This document shows positions 42,680 to 51,192 of a stretch of DNA of 64,000 nt, in pieces. Made by a program: the position numbers and the translations under genes. The notes beneath the pieces are model-generated. The model searched no databases, was not told the DNA's origin, and saw only the letters and a program-made list of their open reading frames with translations. Origin of the DNA: Pythium myriotylum (taxonomy: Eukaryota > Oomycota > Peronosporomycetes > Pythiales > Pythiaceae); the NCBI GenBank assembly GCA_023091665.1, contig JALJCQ010000013.1:1-64000 (forward strand), in the 5' to 3' direction. Position 1 is the stretch's first letter; every line of letters starts with the position of its first letter.

Positions 42680-43363
42680 AGCCTGGACCACCCCGGACAC
42701 GGATGACCGTGCCCTTCCAGCGCGCGAGAACGTGTTTAGCCTTGCTGCTACCCACTCATTTGGAACCATGCCACAGAGTATGGGGTCGTGCAGTGAAGGC
42801 TCACGGAGCGGCTGGCTTGGGATGATCCCCCTCGAAAGGGTAACAGCGAACGCTTGGCATATTGCGAGCAAATTCAAGAATGGCCGCCCGGATCGTGCAC
42901 TATCTGTCTACAACCCATCCCCGACCCTCAACCCCAAACCCTACCCTAAACCCTAAACCCAGACGAAAATTTCGGCCAACCCAGTCGAAAAGTTTGTCGA
43001 AGGTTCGAGAACGTTCGACCGAACATTCGAGAATATTCCCGAGAATGTTCGAGAATGTTCAACCCAGGACGTCGAATATTCTCACGTGTCTCAAGACCCC
43101 AGCAGCACAGACACGCAGACCCAGAACACTCAAGTTCCTGTCCAGCCCTAGAACCCAGAAGCGTAGGACTCTAGCGTAGGACTTTAGCGTAGGCACCCGG
43201 GGGCGAGGTCGGCGGTCTTCCTCAGTTTTCAATTTTCCACTCAGCACGAAGACGCCCACCGACGAAGACATCAAGTCGAAAGAGCCCCTGCATCTGTAAT
43301 AGAGCAACTCTTTGGGTCGTAGTTTCCCTGACCAAGTCTTTGCAAGTCACTTCAAGCCTCTCT

Positions 43364-43411
43364 AAACCCTAAACCCTAAACCCTAAACCCTAAACCCTAA
43401 ACCCTAAACCC
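43364..43411 (+). repeat. Interstitial telomere repeat tract
   Basis: About seven CCCTAAA units between copy 13 and a short fragment. Confidence 0.9.
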
Positions 43412-43603
43412 TAGCGTAGGACTTTAGCGTAGGCACCCGGGGGCGAGGTCGGCGGTCTTCCTCAGTTTTCAATTTTCCACTCAGCACGAAGACGCCCACC
43501 GACGAAGACATCAAGTCGAAAGAGCCCCTGCATCTGTAATAGAGCAACTCTTTGGGTCGTAGTTTCCCTGACCAAGTCTTTGCAAGTCACTTCAAGCCTC
43601 TCT
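43412..43603 (+). mobile_element. ~190-nt 3'-end fragment of the telomeric PLE
   Basis: Starts inside the 13-nt repeat region of the 3' UTR (tagcgtaggacttt) and ends at the common terminus. It is the innermost PLE insertion. Confidence 0.9.
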
Positions 43604-43634
43604 AAACCCTAAACCCTAAACCCTAAACCCTAAA
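43604..43634 (+). repeat. Innermost telomere repeat tract
   Basis: About four CCCTAAA units joined directly to the broken LTR of Gypsy-1. It marks the original chromosome end on which the PLE array was built. Confidence 0.9.
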
Positions 43635-43844
43635 CCTACTCTTTGTATATAAAACCTCGCAGATCCGCCCTCGGACTTCTGCCATCCACTCAATCACAAG
43701 ACCCTAGCGTGATTGGTGGGAAATCGGGATAATATCGTGGGATATTATCCAATCAGGAGACATCGCAACCAGATGGGTTCACGACGTTCCTATCGGACAC
43801 CATTGGCATGGGTCCGTACCATGTAACGGGCACACCCCGTTACA
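43632..43844 (-). repeat. Gypsy-1 3' LTR, truncated
   Basis: Matches the inner ~210 bp of the right LTR (50981-51192) with very few differences (for example ttggcatgg versus ttgacatgg), ending in ...CCCCGTTACA. The outer ~125 bp are missing and replaced by telomere repeats. Confidence 0.9.
43646..43654 (+). promoter_or_regulatory. TATATAAAA box in the truncated LTR, facing the antisense ORF
   Basis: A plus-strand TATA-like box lies ~330 bp upstream of the ATG at 43987. The same box occurs in the other LTR at 50994-51002. Because the sequence also reads TTTTATATA on the minus strand, its working direction is uncertain. Confidence 0.35.
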
Positions 43845-43857
43845 TCACCCTCCCCTC
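43845..43857 (-). other. Gypsy-1 polypurine tract
   Basis: On the minus strand it reads GAGGGGAGGGTGA immediately before the LTR start TGTAACGGGG, the position expected of the plus-strand primer. Confidence 0.65.
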
Positions 43858-43986
43858 AAGACGAAAGTCGCATTGAACGACTTGCGACAGGGAGCACTTG
43901 TTGGTCAGTTGGTCCAACGCCGAGTCGCGAGCCGCGGCGTTGATCGTCACCGATCAACGCCTTCAATGTCGCGGTCCAATTGAAGA

Positions 43987-45741
43987 ATGGACGCGAAGAA
44001 GACCATCAGCGCCGCCGACTACCGCGCTGCAATGGCAGTGCGCGCCATGAGCGCGGCTCAGGCGAGCGAGGATGCCGCTGCGCGCACCAGCGCAGCGGTC
44101 GAAGGCAACTCGACGGCCGGCGAGGGCGCCACCTCGACCGAGCCACTTGGAGACACCGCGAATAACGACGGTGGTCATCCACCGTCGTCCAAGACGACTG
44201 AAGACCCGTCGGCCGACACCGAGATGCGCTGCGACGTCGAGGCCGACGGCGACGAAGAGATGAAGGCGCCGGCGAGCGCTGCGACGTTGATCGTCGCAGC
44301 GCGCAGAGCCGCGCCTCCAGAGCGATCGCCGACGCTGTCGGAGCTCGTCGATTACGACGAGAGCGACGGCGAGGAAGAAGCCAAGTCGGAGGACCGTGCC
44401 GCGCGCGGTCCTTTCGAAGAATCGCCATTGTTCAGCTGCTCGTCGTCCGAGCGGTCGCCGAACAGCTACTCGGCGCCGTACAGCGAGGCGGACGAGCAGA
44501 TGAAGGAGGATGGGGAGGTCGCGGAAGATCCCAGCCCTCACGATCGACATGATCGTGAGGTGGTCATCACCAACGCGACCCAAGAGTCCGAGGATCGGGC
44601 CTTGAGATCCTCGGTGCCAGAAGTCACACCCTGGCTTCCATCGGCTTACGACATCAGCCGATGGAGTGGTGCGCACGACCCCTTGCGGACGTACGATCTC
44701 TTCGACTGCGGTTGGCTCGAAGACGATCCGTACGTCGCGCGCCAATATCGCGACCGCGAAATGCGCCGTCGATTCTTGATCGAATGCTTTTTCGAGCGGC
44801 GCTTCTATCGTCACAACGATAGACCAACTGATCGCGACCTCCCTGCGTTGATCCAGGGATGGAATCAATTCCTTGACAACGTCAAGGTCAAGGGAGGCAT
44901 GAAGACCTGGCTCGTTGCGCTCAAGTCGCAACGAGAGAAGTTCGAAGGGTTCACCGAAACTGGTGGACGAATGCGCGTCCACCGGCGCTCGCGCCGTAAT
45001 GGCTTGCCTTGTTTCGTGTGGGGAGGAGCCTGCCCACACTGTCCACCTGACGCTGATCGCGTCACTCGCGAGGAATACCTCAGCGAAGGGTGGAGAGGTC
45101 GGATCCCTGCCGATCTCCTCGAGGACATTACAGGCCTCGAACAAATCTACGAGCGCCGCCGCGCGAGCGAGGAGCGTGCTGCTTCCTCGCTGCCTTACGC
45201 AGCGGGTGGATCTCGTCGTACTGAGCGACGAGACCCGGAACATCTTCGAGGAGAGCCTCGCGCGGCTCCCAGGTATCCGCAGATGGCGGATAGCCGCGCC
45301 ATCGAACGAGATACTTCGTTCGATTACCGCCCTGCTGATCCCTATGATTCAGCAGGCGCTCAACGATCCAGCGCTCAGCACCACTGGAGTCAACCCGTGG
45401 GGGCGGCGGCGGTGGGAAGACATTATCCACCGGCCGCGCCGACGTATCCTCAACGCGACGAGTCGTACTCGGCTCGTCGCGACGACTCGGACGATCTTCG
45501 GCTCCAGCTTGCGCAGGAGCGTCTCCGCGCAGACCTTGCGGAGGAGCGGTCGCAGCGAGTGCGGCTGGAGGCGCAGCTGGCGACGCTGCGGGGGTCGCAC
45601 GACCGTGTTCAAGCGGAGTTGAACACGCTTGTCCGGGAGTACAAGCTTCTCCTTGGGACTCTCGAGCGCTCGGGGATTCCGATTGCTCGGAAGCGCCGTC
45701 GTACTGATGGTACGGACGAAGGCGACCAACGTAGAACGTAG
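43987..45741 (+). CDS. Antisense-strand ORF within Gypsy-1 (unknown function)
   Basis: The frame encodes 584 aa and lies on the strand opposite gag-pol. The N-terminal third is low-complexity Ala/Glu/Asp-rich. The middle (about 215-390) looks globular, with a Cys/His cluster CFVWGGACPHCPP near 339-351. The C-terminus (about 500-575) is a Leu-heptad coiled coil ending in basic RKRRR. I recognise no family. Its last ~205 codons lie exactly antisense to the chromodomain ORF (45128-46018). A long open frame with structured composition argues for a real gene, but antisense shadowing of a GC-rich coding strand is possible over the overlap. Confidence 0.5.
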   Translation: MDAKKTISAADYRAAMAVRAMSAAQASEDAAARTSAAVEGNSTAGEGATSTEPLGDTANNDGGHPPSSKTTEDPSADTEMRCDVEADGDEEMKAPASAATLIVAARRAAPPERSPTLSELVDYDESDGEEEAKSEDRAARGPFEESPLFSCSSSERSPNSYSAPYSEADEQMKEDGEVAEDPSPHDRHDREVVITNATQESEDRALRSSVPEVTPWLPSAYDISRWSGAHDPLRTYDLFDCGWLEDDPYVARQYRDREMRRRFLIECFFERRFYRHNDRPTDRDLPALIQGWNQFLDNVKVKGGMKTWLVALKSQREKFEGFTETGGRMRVHRRSRRNGLPCFVWGGACPHCPPDADRVTREEYLSEGWRGRIPADLLEDITGLEQIYERRRASEERAASSLPYAAGGSRRTERRDPEHLRGEPRAAPRYPQMADSRAIERDTSFDYRPADPYDSAGAQRSSAQHHWSQPVGAAAVGRHYPPAAPTYPQRDESYSARRDDSDDLRLQLAQERLRADLAEERSQRVRLEAQLATLRGSHDRVQAELNTLVREYKLLLGTLERSGIPIARKRRRTDGTDEGDQRRT

Positions 45742-46018
45742 GATGCGTCCGCATCCTACGAGGAAGCTCAAGCGTATACGCGTGACCCATGCGGCGGAGC
45801 ACGCGGAACGGACCGATGAATTTCGGTAGCAACTTGTTGCTACCGACGTTGGTAACTGCACGTGTAGGTAGTGTAGTCGTTGATAACAACACTAAGTCAC
45901 CTTCATTAAATGAAAGAGTGTTTCCTCTTCCATTCTTGTCTGCGTTCATCTTCTGTCGATCGACCGCGTGGGCGATCGAATCCTGTACAAAGCGGACAAC
46001 CGCTTGGCGCTTCAGCAA
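45128..46018 (-). pseudogene. Gypsy-1 integrase C-terminus plus chromodomain
   Basis: In the same frame as the integrase ORF, after a TAG at 46034-46036. It has a GPY/F-like segment (KFIGPFRVLRR) and a C-terminal chromodomain (TKYLVRWRGYPPSADTWEP), which in chromoviruses directs insertion to modified histones. A ~90-aa Pro/Ala-rich linker separates them. The nominal start is not an ATG, so this is the downstream part of a broken pol. Confidence 0.85.
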
Positions 46019-46033
46019 GAAGTCCTCTGCTGA

Positions 46034-46735
46034 CTATGTTTGCTTGGCAGCAGCGCGCGACGTGCGCGCTGCTGAGACGTCCATCTCTTCTTCAACGAGA
46101 GCGCCATCGCTCTCGTCGCCGTCGAAGTCGTCATCATCGACTTCGAGCGCGTCGTCGGCTTCATCGTCGTCGTCGTCGTCGTCGTTCTCACGAGCGCGAC
46201 CGATGACTGGAGCGTCATCGGTGGGAGGATCGACCATTACGTCGATCTCCGAGGAGCGAGAGCGGTCCGGGAGCTCGCTCGAGCGAGTCCCTCCCTCCCC
46301 TGAAGGAGACTCACTCTCCAAAAGGGTTGGAATACGTGGATGGCGGAGGCCATTCACGTAGAACGGTGTATGCGTCGTCGACGCATGCACAGAGTTGTTG
46401 ATGGCGAATTTGACCATCGGCAAAAACTCACTCCAACTCGAGAACGAGTGGACGTAGCCTCGAAGATTCTCTTCGATCACGCGGTTCGCGCGCTCTGTCT
46501 GACCATCGGTCTCAGGGTGGTCAGAGGTCGACATCTTGATTCGTGTTCCGAGGGAACGGAACACGGCGCGCCAGAACTCCGCGGTGAACCGTGGGTCTCG
46601 ATCTGACACGAGCTCTCGTGGCAGACCATGGTGTCGAAACACCGTGTCGACGAAGACGCGAGCGCAGCCTTCGGCTGTGATCGTCTCTGGAACTGCAGCA
46701 AGATGCACCATCTTGCTGAAACGATCCACGAACAC
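46034..46735 (-). pseudogene. Gypsy-1 integrase core fragment
   Basis: Residues 41-51 hold the second catalytic Asp (ELVSDRDPRF) and residues 76-84 the Glu (ETDGQTERA), 35 residues apart as in DD35E integrases. The zinc finger and the segment with the first Asp are missing: sequence just upstream jumps from the APVSGHRGR motif straight to FVDRFSKM. An acidic repeat-rich stretch (poly-Asp, DDDDDDD) follows the core. Non-functional as it stands. Confidence 0.85.
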
Positions 46736-46812
46736 GAGTTCTCACGTCCACGATGTCCGCTCACTGGAGCATCGTGGTACTCGTACATGATCCGCAGGCG
46801 CAGATCATGATC

Positions 46813-48684
46813 TCATGGCACGACGACACGCGGAGTATCGTCGGCAACGGCGCTGTAGAACAGCAGGCCGTTCCGCTGCGTGTATCGATGAACCTTCGAT
46901 CGATACAAAGCCGGCAAGCCCTTCAACGCTTGCGGCGATGGCTCTGCAAGGTAGGCCATCAAGCGCACGACCTCAGGGTCGTGTGCATTCGCAGCACGAA
47001 CGTCGTCGAGCAAGGTCGACGACGGAACACTGGAGCTGAACGCACTCGCTGCATTCAGGGAATCTTGGGCGACGACCGTCGGCTCAAAGTCTGGCCGACA
47101 GGACAGAGCATCCGCGACGACGTTGAGTCGTCCGGGCTTGTACTCGACGGAGAAATTATACTCCGCGAAGAAAGACAGCCACCTCGCCATGCGCTGCGAG
47201 AGGTGTGGGCTGTTCACAGCCGTGCGCAAGGACGCATGGTCTGAGAAGACCTTGAACGGTCTATCTCCAAGCAGATAGACGCGGAACTTGGCCAGTGCAT
47301 ACTTCATGGCAAGGAGCTCCTTGTCATGCACTGGATAATTACGCTCAGCTGGTTGCAGCTGACGCGACTGGTAACAGACGACGCGCTCAGCGCCGTCGTC
47401 GTCGAACTGCATCAGCGCTGCGCCGATGGCAAAGTCGCTTGCGTCACAAACCACGTGAAATGGTTTGTCCTGGTCCGCTATCGCCAGAACTGGTGATTCA
47501 ATCAAGCTTTGCTTGATACCTTCGAAGGAACGCTGACACTCAGCGTTCCAAGTCCACTTGGTGTCTTTCTTGAGTAATCGAGAAAGAGGGACAGTCATCT
47601 CGGCGTAGTTGCGCGAGTACTTGTGCAAGTACGCTGCGAGGCCAAGGAACTTGCGCAGTCCCTTGACGTCGAGTGGCGTCGGCCACTCCTTGATCGCTCT
47701 GATCTTCTCGGGATCAGGGCGCACGCCGTTCTTGCCGACTATACACCCAAGAACGGGTATCTCGCTGGCCGCGAAGATACACTTCTTCAGGTTCGCGTAC
47801 AGCTTATGCTCTCGCATAAGTGTGAGAACCTCTCTGATGTGGAGTCTGTGAACCTCCAGATCAGTCTTCCCGTCCATAGCTCGGCTATGAACGAAGACAT
47901 CGTCGAAGTAGCTTGGTGCGAAGGCTCGCACTGGGCGCAATAGATGCGAGACGCATCTATTGAATGTGGCTGGTGCGTTGCTGAGGCCCTGAGGCATCAC
48001 CAACCACTCCCAGAGCATTCCGCTTGGGGTGCTGACGGCCGTGAACGGAATATCCCGTTCACGCATCAAGATCTGATAGAATCCGTCCATCAGATCCATC
48101 GACGAGAAGATGGTGCTCTTCGCCATCCCGTCGATGATGACGTCCTTCCTCGGTATCGGCGTCTGCGCCGGTATCGTCGCCGCGTTCAACTTGTTGAACG
48201 CGTGCACAATCCGCCACCCTCCTGTTGCCTTGCGCACACAGAAGGTCGGAGAGCTGTGAGGGGAGGTAGACTCCCTCACATGGCCAGCAGCGAGACGTTC
48301 TGCGAAGAACTTGTCGATCGCTTCGACCTGTTCACGAGGCAGTGGCCACTGCTTCATGACACAGTACTTCGAACCTGGCTTCAGGTCGATCTCGTGCCGA
48401 ATGCCTTTGTCCTTCGGCAATTCGCACGGCACGGATTCGGGGAACACATCCGCGAATTCGACCAAATCCTCGTAGAGAGGATTTCCCTTGAGCGACTCCC
48501 AGGATTGAGCCGAGTACCGCTCAATCCGAGTCTTCTCATCGAGGACACTCTCGTCCATCGATGAGCTGCTGAGAAGCCGTTCCTTCTCAGCAAACACCAC
48601 TGCCGACCGGATATCGGTCACACATTCGTCCTCCGCGACGAGAATACAGATCTGCGCAATCTTTCCTTGGCGCAGATCTCGCAA
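46813..48684 (-). pseudogene. Gypsy-1 reverse transcriptase-RNase H
   Basis: The frame encodes 623 aa. RT motifs include SMDLMDGFYQ (195-204), MPQGLSNAPATF (230-241) and the active site YFDD (259-262). RNase H follows with VVCDASDFAIGAAL and DHASL. The domain set is complete, but the frame ends at a TGA (46813-46815) after ...RVVVP; integrase sequence continues in the same frame for a short way, so this is an acquired or readthrough stop. It overlaps the protease ORF by ~67 nt in another frame. Confidence 0.9.
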
Positions 48685-49667
48685 GAACCGCTTGGGTTCG
48701 AGCGAAGGCAGTGCGGTGTCTCCGAAGTTGACTTCGGAGGCGCAACGACCTCGAGAGTGGATGCACCCACTCTCGTGCCGTCATTGACTAAGACGTTGAT
48801 CGTCTCAGATTCTTCCTGCGGCCTTATGCGCGCAGACTCCTCGAGCTGCAGTTGCGCAACTGCAGCGAGATCTCCATCGCTCGACGTTCTAGTCGAGGCG
48901 GAGAGTCGACGTTGCCTCCTTGCGGCAGACGTCGAGACCTTCCTCTCGTAGTGCTGCCCCTGTGGCAAGCACTGTCTTCTTGGCTCGTGCGACTTATTCG
49001 CACGAGGATCTTCCTCACTTGACTCGTGCGACTCACTCGCGCGAGAAGTCTTCGGCGCTGTCTGCGACTCTACGCAGACCCCGGCAGCTGGCTCGACGAC
49101 TAAGGTCGACTCTTTGTCGTAGTCTTGGGCAGTCGTACTAACGACCGAGTGACTGATGAGGCCATCACACTCATCTTTCACAAGTCCACGTGCATCTGGA
49201 CGCTCCAGAACCGACATCAGGTGGCCACCTGATGACCGAGCGGCGGGCATTGTAACGGATCGATGCCGCCAGCTGATCCATGGCTCGTGTGAACGGAGCC
49301 ATGGCAGGCCTAGAATGACGTCGAACTTGTCATCTAGGTCGAGTACGACAAAGTCGTCGTCGTACTCATTGCCTTCAAGCGTGTAGTGGAGGCCCACTAC
49401 GCGTTTCATAACCTTCACCGTTGCGCCAGTTGCAAGGCGCACCGTCATCCTCGTCGGAGGAATGTCTCGCTCGACTACGTCGAGCCCCAATGACTCGATA
49501 GACTGTCGTCGAACGAAGTTGTTCGACGCCCCACAGTCTACGAGGGCGCGAAGCGAAGGCGAAGTTCCCTCGACTTCGAGCTCCAAGGTGATGAGGACCT
49601 CATCATCACCAGGTGTGGCGAAGCACAGAGACTGTGCTTTGGGAGCAGCCTTCGTCAAGAGTCCCAC
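48618..49667 (-). CDS. Gypsy-1 aspartic protease region
   Basis: The frame encodes 349 aa with a retropepsin motif ALVDCGASNNF (Asp44; Cys where Ser/Thr is usual) and the second motif VILGLPWL near 115-122. The C-terminal half is a Ser/Glu/Arg-rich linker. It starts nominally at a GTG, 41 nt after the gag stop in a different frame, so it was probably once expressed with gag by frameshift, or has decayed. Confidence 0.75.
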   Translation of the reverse strand: MGLLTKAAPKAQSLCFATPGDDEVLITLELEVEGTSPSLRALVDCGASNNFVRRQSIESLGLDVVERDIPPTRMTVRLATGATVKVMKRVVGLHYTLEGNEYDDDFVVLDLDDKFDVILGLPWLRSHEPWISWRHRSVTMPAARSSGGHLMSVLERPDARGLVKDECDGLISHSVVSTTAQDYDKESTLVVEPAAGVCVESQTAPKTSRASESHESSEEDPRANKSHEPRRQCLPQGQHYERKVSTSAARRQRRLSASTRTSSDGDLAAVAQLQLEESARIRPQEESETINVLVNDGTRVGASTLEVVAPPKSTSETPHCLRSNPSGSCEICAKERLRRSVFSSRRTNV

Positions 49668-49708
49668 AAACTCTCTTGACGTGACTGGATCAGTAGGGCG
49701 CTCTGCCC

Positions 49709-50824
49709 CTACTGACCCTGACCGTTTTTTTGTTGATCATCACGCTGCTGTTTCTTCGCAGCGTGTTGATCCGACCACTGGACCTTCTTGTCCACGTGGC
49801 GACCGCGTCCATTGCCGCGAGGCACTGGGCGCGCAGCATTACACTCATAAGCGTAATGCCCGGTCTTCTGGCACCGATTGCTTTTCTGCAATCGTTTGTC
49901 CACGCGAGGGCGCTGCTCGCTCTCGGCGTAGGAAAGATCCATGGCCTCTGGATCACTTGAGTCTTGTCGTCTGGACGGACGATAAGCAGCGGAATGGACA
50001 TAAGCCTGTCGCAGGCTGAAGTCCTCTTGGCGAGCAGCCGAGATCACTTCCTCGAGTTTATCAAACTCGAGACGGAACATCTGGGTCTTGATCGGCCCGT
50101 CCTCGAGCCCCTTGATAAACGCAGCAACCTGCGTTTGATCATCGATGGGATTCTCCACGATGCAACTCACGAGGTATCGTGCGTGCTGGGCGTAAGCGTG
50201 AATATCACGCTTACCTTGCCTGAGATCCAGGAACTCAGCGCGAGCCCTGAACTCGGCTCGAGGCGGCTCAAACGCTTGTTTGATCTTGACCTTGAACTCT
50301 TCATACGATCCGAAGCAATACGGATCGTGCAACTTGAGACCGAGCGCCCACACCTTGGCACGACCTGCCAAGTTGGAGATGGCGTAGGTCACTCGCATCG
50401 CATCGTCGTCGATGCGACGGGCTTCAATGGAATCGTCGAGTTCGACGAACCAACGCAACAGGCTGTCACCGTCAGCCTTGTAGTTGGAGATCTCGATCTT
50501 CAACGGCTCGACGCGTCGAGGCCGCTCTGCCGCCACAGCAGCAGACTGCTGCTGTCTCAACAACGCTGCTTGTTGAGCACTCTGCTCGCGCAGAGCTGCA
50601 AGACTCCCTCTCGCTTCGTTCAGCTCATGCTGGATGAACTGAGCGATGCTCGCGTGCTGTTCATCACGCGAGAGCGAGAGGAGCATGGCGCCGACGGCGG
50701 CTTCGCCCACCGTCGCGGCCATGCGCTGAACAGCCTGCCACTCGAGCTCACTCAAGTGGAGGAAGTTCTCACGCGAGGCGTGGCGACCCTGCGCGCCAGG
50801 GGTTTCCGGCGCAGGGGGATTCAT
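49709..50824 (-). CDS. Gypsy-1 gag
   Basis: The frame encodes 371 aa from the ATG ~30 bp inside the 5' LTR. Residues about 105-290 match a retrotransposon gag domain (LLRWFVELDDSIEARRI ... RVTYAISNLAGRAKVWAL). A C-terminal zinc knuckle (about 314-328, RCQKTGHYAYEC) lacks the first Cys of the CCHC set, with Ser in its place. This suggests loss of nucleocapsid function. Confidence 0.85.
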   Translation of the reverse strand: MNPPAPETPGAQGRHASRENFLHLSELEWQAVQRMAATVGEAAVGAMLLSLSRDEQHASIAQFIQHELNEARGSLAALREQSAQQAALLRQQQSAAVAAERPRRVEPLKIEISNYKADGDSLLRWFVELDDSIEARRIDDDAMRVTYAISNLAGRAKVWALGLKLHDPYCFGSYEEFKVKIKQAFEPPRAEFRARAEFLDLRQGKRDIHAYAQHARYLVSCIVENPIDDQTQVAAFIKGLEDGPIKTQMFRLEFDKLEEVISAARQEDFSLRQAYVHSAAYRPSRRQDSSDPEAMDLSYAESEQRPRVDKRLQKSNRCQKTGHYAYECNAARPVPRGNGRGRHVDKKVQWSDQHAAKKQQRDDQQKNGQGQ

Positions 50825-50856
50825 TGTCGCTGGGCGGACTACGAAGTGCTACCAGG

Positions 50857-51192
50857 TGTAATGAGGCTGACCTCGTTACGTCACGTACACTGTGGAGCAG
50901 TGTAGGAAGCGCGCAACACAGAGACTTGTGTTGAATCAGGCAAATGGGAAACTGAATTTATGGATTAGGAAACCTAGAAAAACCTACTCTTTGTATATAA
51001 AACCTCGCAGATCCGCCCTCGGACTTCTGCCATCCACTCAATCACAAGACCCTAGCGTGATTGGTGGGAAATCGGGATAATATCGTGGGATATTATCCAA
51101 TCAGGAGACATCGCAACCAGATGGGTTCACGACGTTCCTATCGGACACCATTGACATGGGTCCGTACCATGTAACGGGCACACCCCGTTACA
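50857..51192 (-). repeat. Gypsy-1 5' LTR (complete)
   Basis: 336 bp with inverted termini TGTAA...TTACA. Its inner 210 bp are repeated at 43632-43844. On the minus strand a TGG-containing candidate primer-binding site (TGGTAGC) begins 2 nt after the LTR. The target-site duplication cannot be tested because the other end is lost. Confidence 0.85.

Larger units (their letters stand above)
39794..43363 (+). mobile_element. Telomeric PLE copy 13 (full length, most centromere-proximal)
   Basis: The innermost full copy and, if elements add at the tip, among the oldest insertions. Both ORFs are still open. Confidence 0.88.
43727..50828. repeat. Dense short inverted repeats throughout Gypsy-1
   Basis: Perfect stems of 7-11 bp with loops of 0-10 nt occur again and again across LTR, coding and non-coding parts. 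Examples are 43727-43750 (10-bp arms), 43936-43961 (11), 44276-44302 (11), 44638-44664 (9), 47527-47549 (9), 47941-47959 (8), 48568-48591 (9), 48846-48865 (20-bp palindrome), 48984-49006 (9), 49215-49234 (20-bp palindrome), 49690-49715 (9), 50051-50071 (9) and 50192-50214 (9). I saw several dozen by eye and no comparable density in Gypsy-2 or the PLEs. Confidence 0.8.
43632..51192 (-). mobile_element. Decayed Ty3/gypsy chromovirus 'Gypsy-1'
   Basis: On the minus strand the order is 5' LTR (right), gag, protease, RT-RNase H, integrase and chromodomain, which is Ty3/gypsy order. A plus-strand ORF lies in the 3' part. The left LTR is truncated by telomere repeats. Pol carries an in-frame TGA (46813-46815), a deletion/frameshift removing the integrase zinc finger, and an in-frame TAG (46034-46036). 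The whole element is dense in short inverted repeats. Confidence 0.9.

Noticed and set aside
644..43307. Many other open frames across the PLE copies (for example 260 aa on the minus strand at 1162-1944, 235 aa at 3101-3808, 150 aa at 2764-3216)
   Set aside because: They overlap ORF1 or RT in other frames, repeat identically with each copy, and show no domains; they are shadows of the real ORFs.
1..43634. CRISPR-like array (regular repeats and spacers)
   Set aside because: Repeat units are whole retroelements and telomere repeats in a eukaryotic chromosome end.
43963..45243. 426-aa minus-strand frame opposite the antisense ORF
   Set aside because: Arg/Ala-rich composition without domains; it is probably the shadow of the plus-strand ORF or of GC-rich hairpins.
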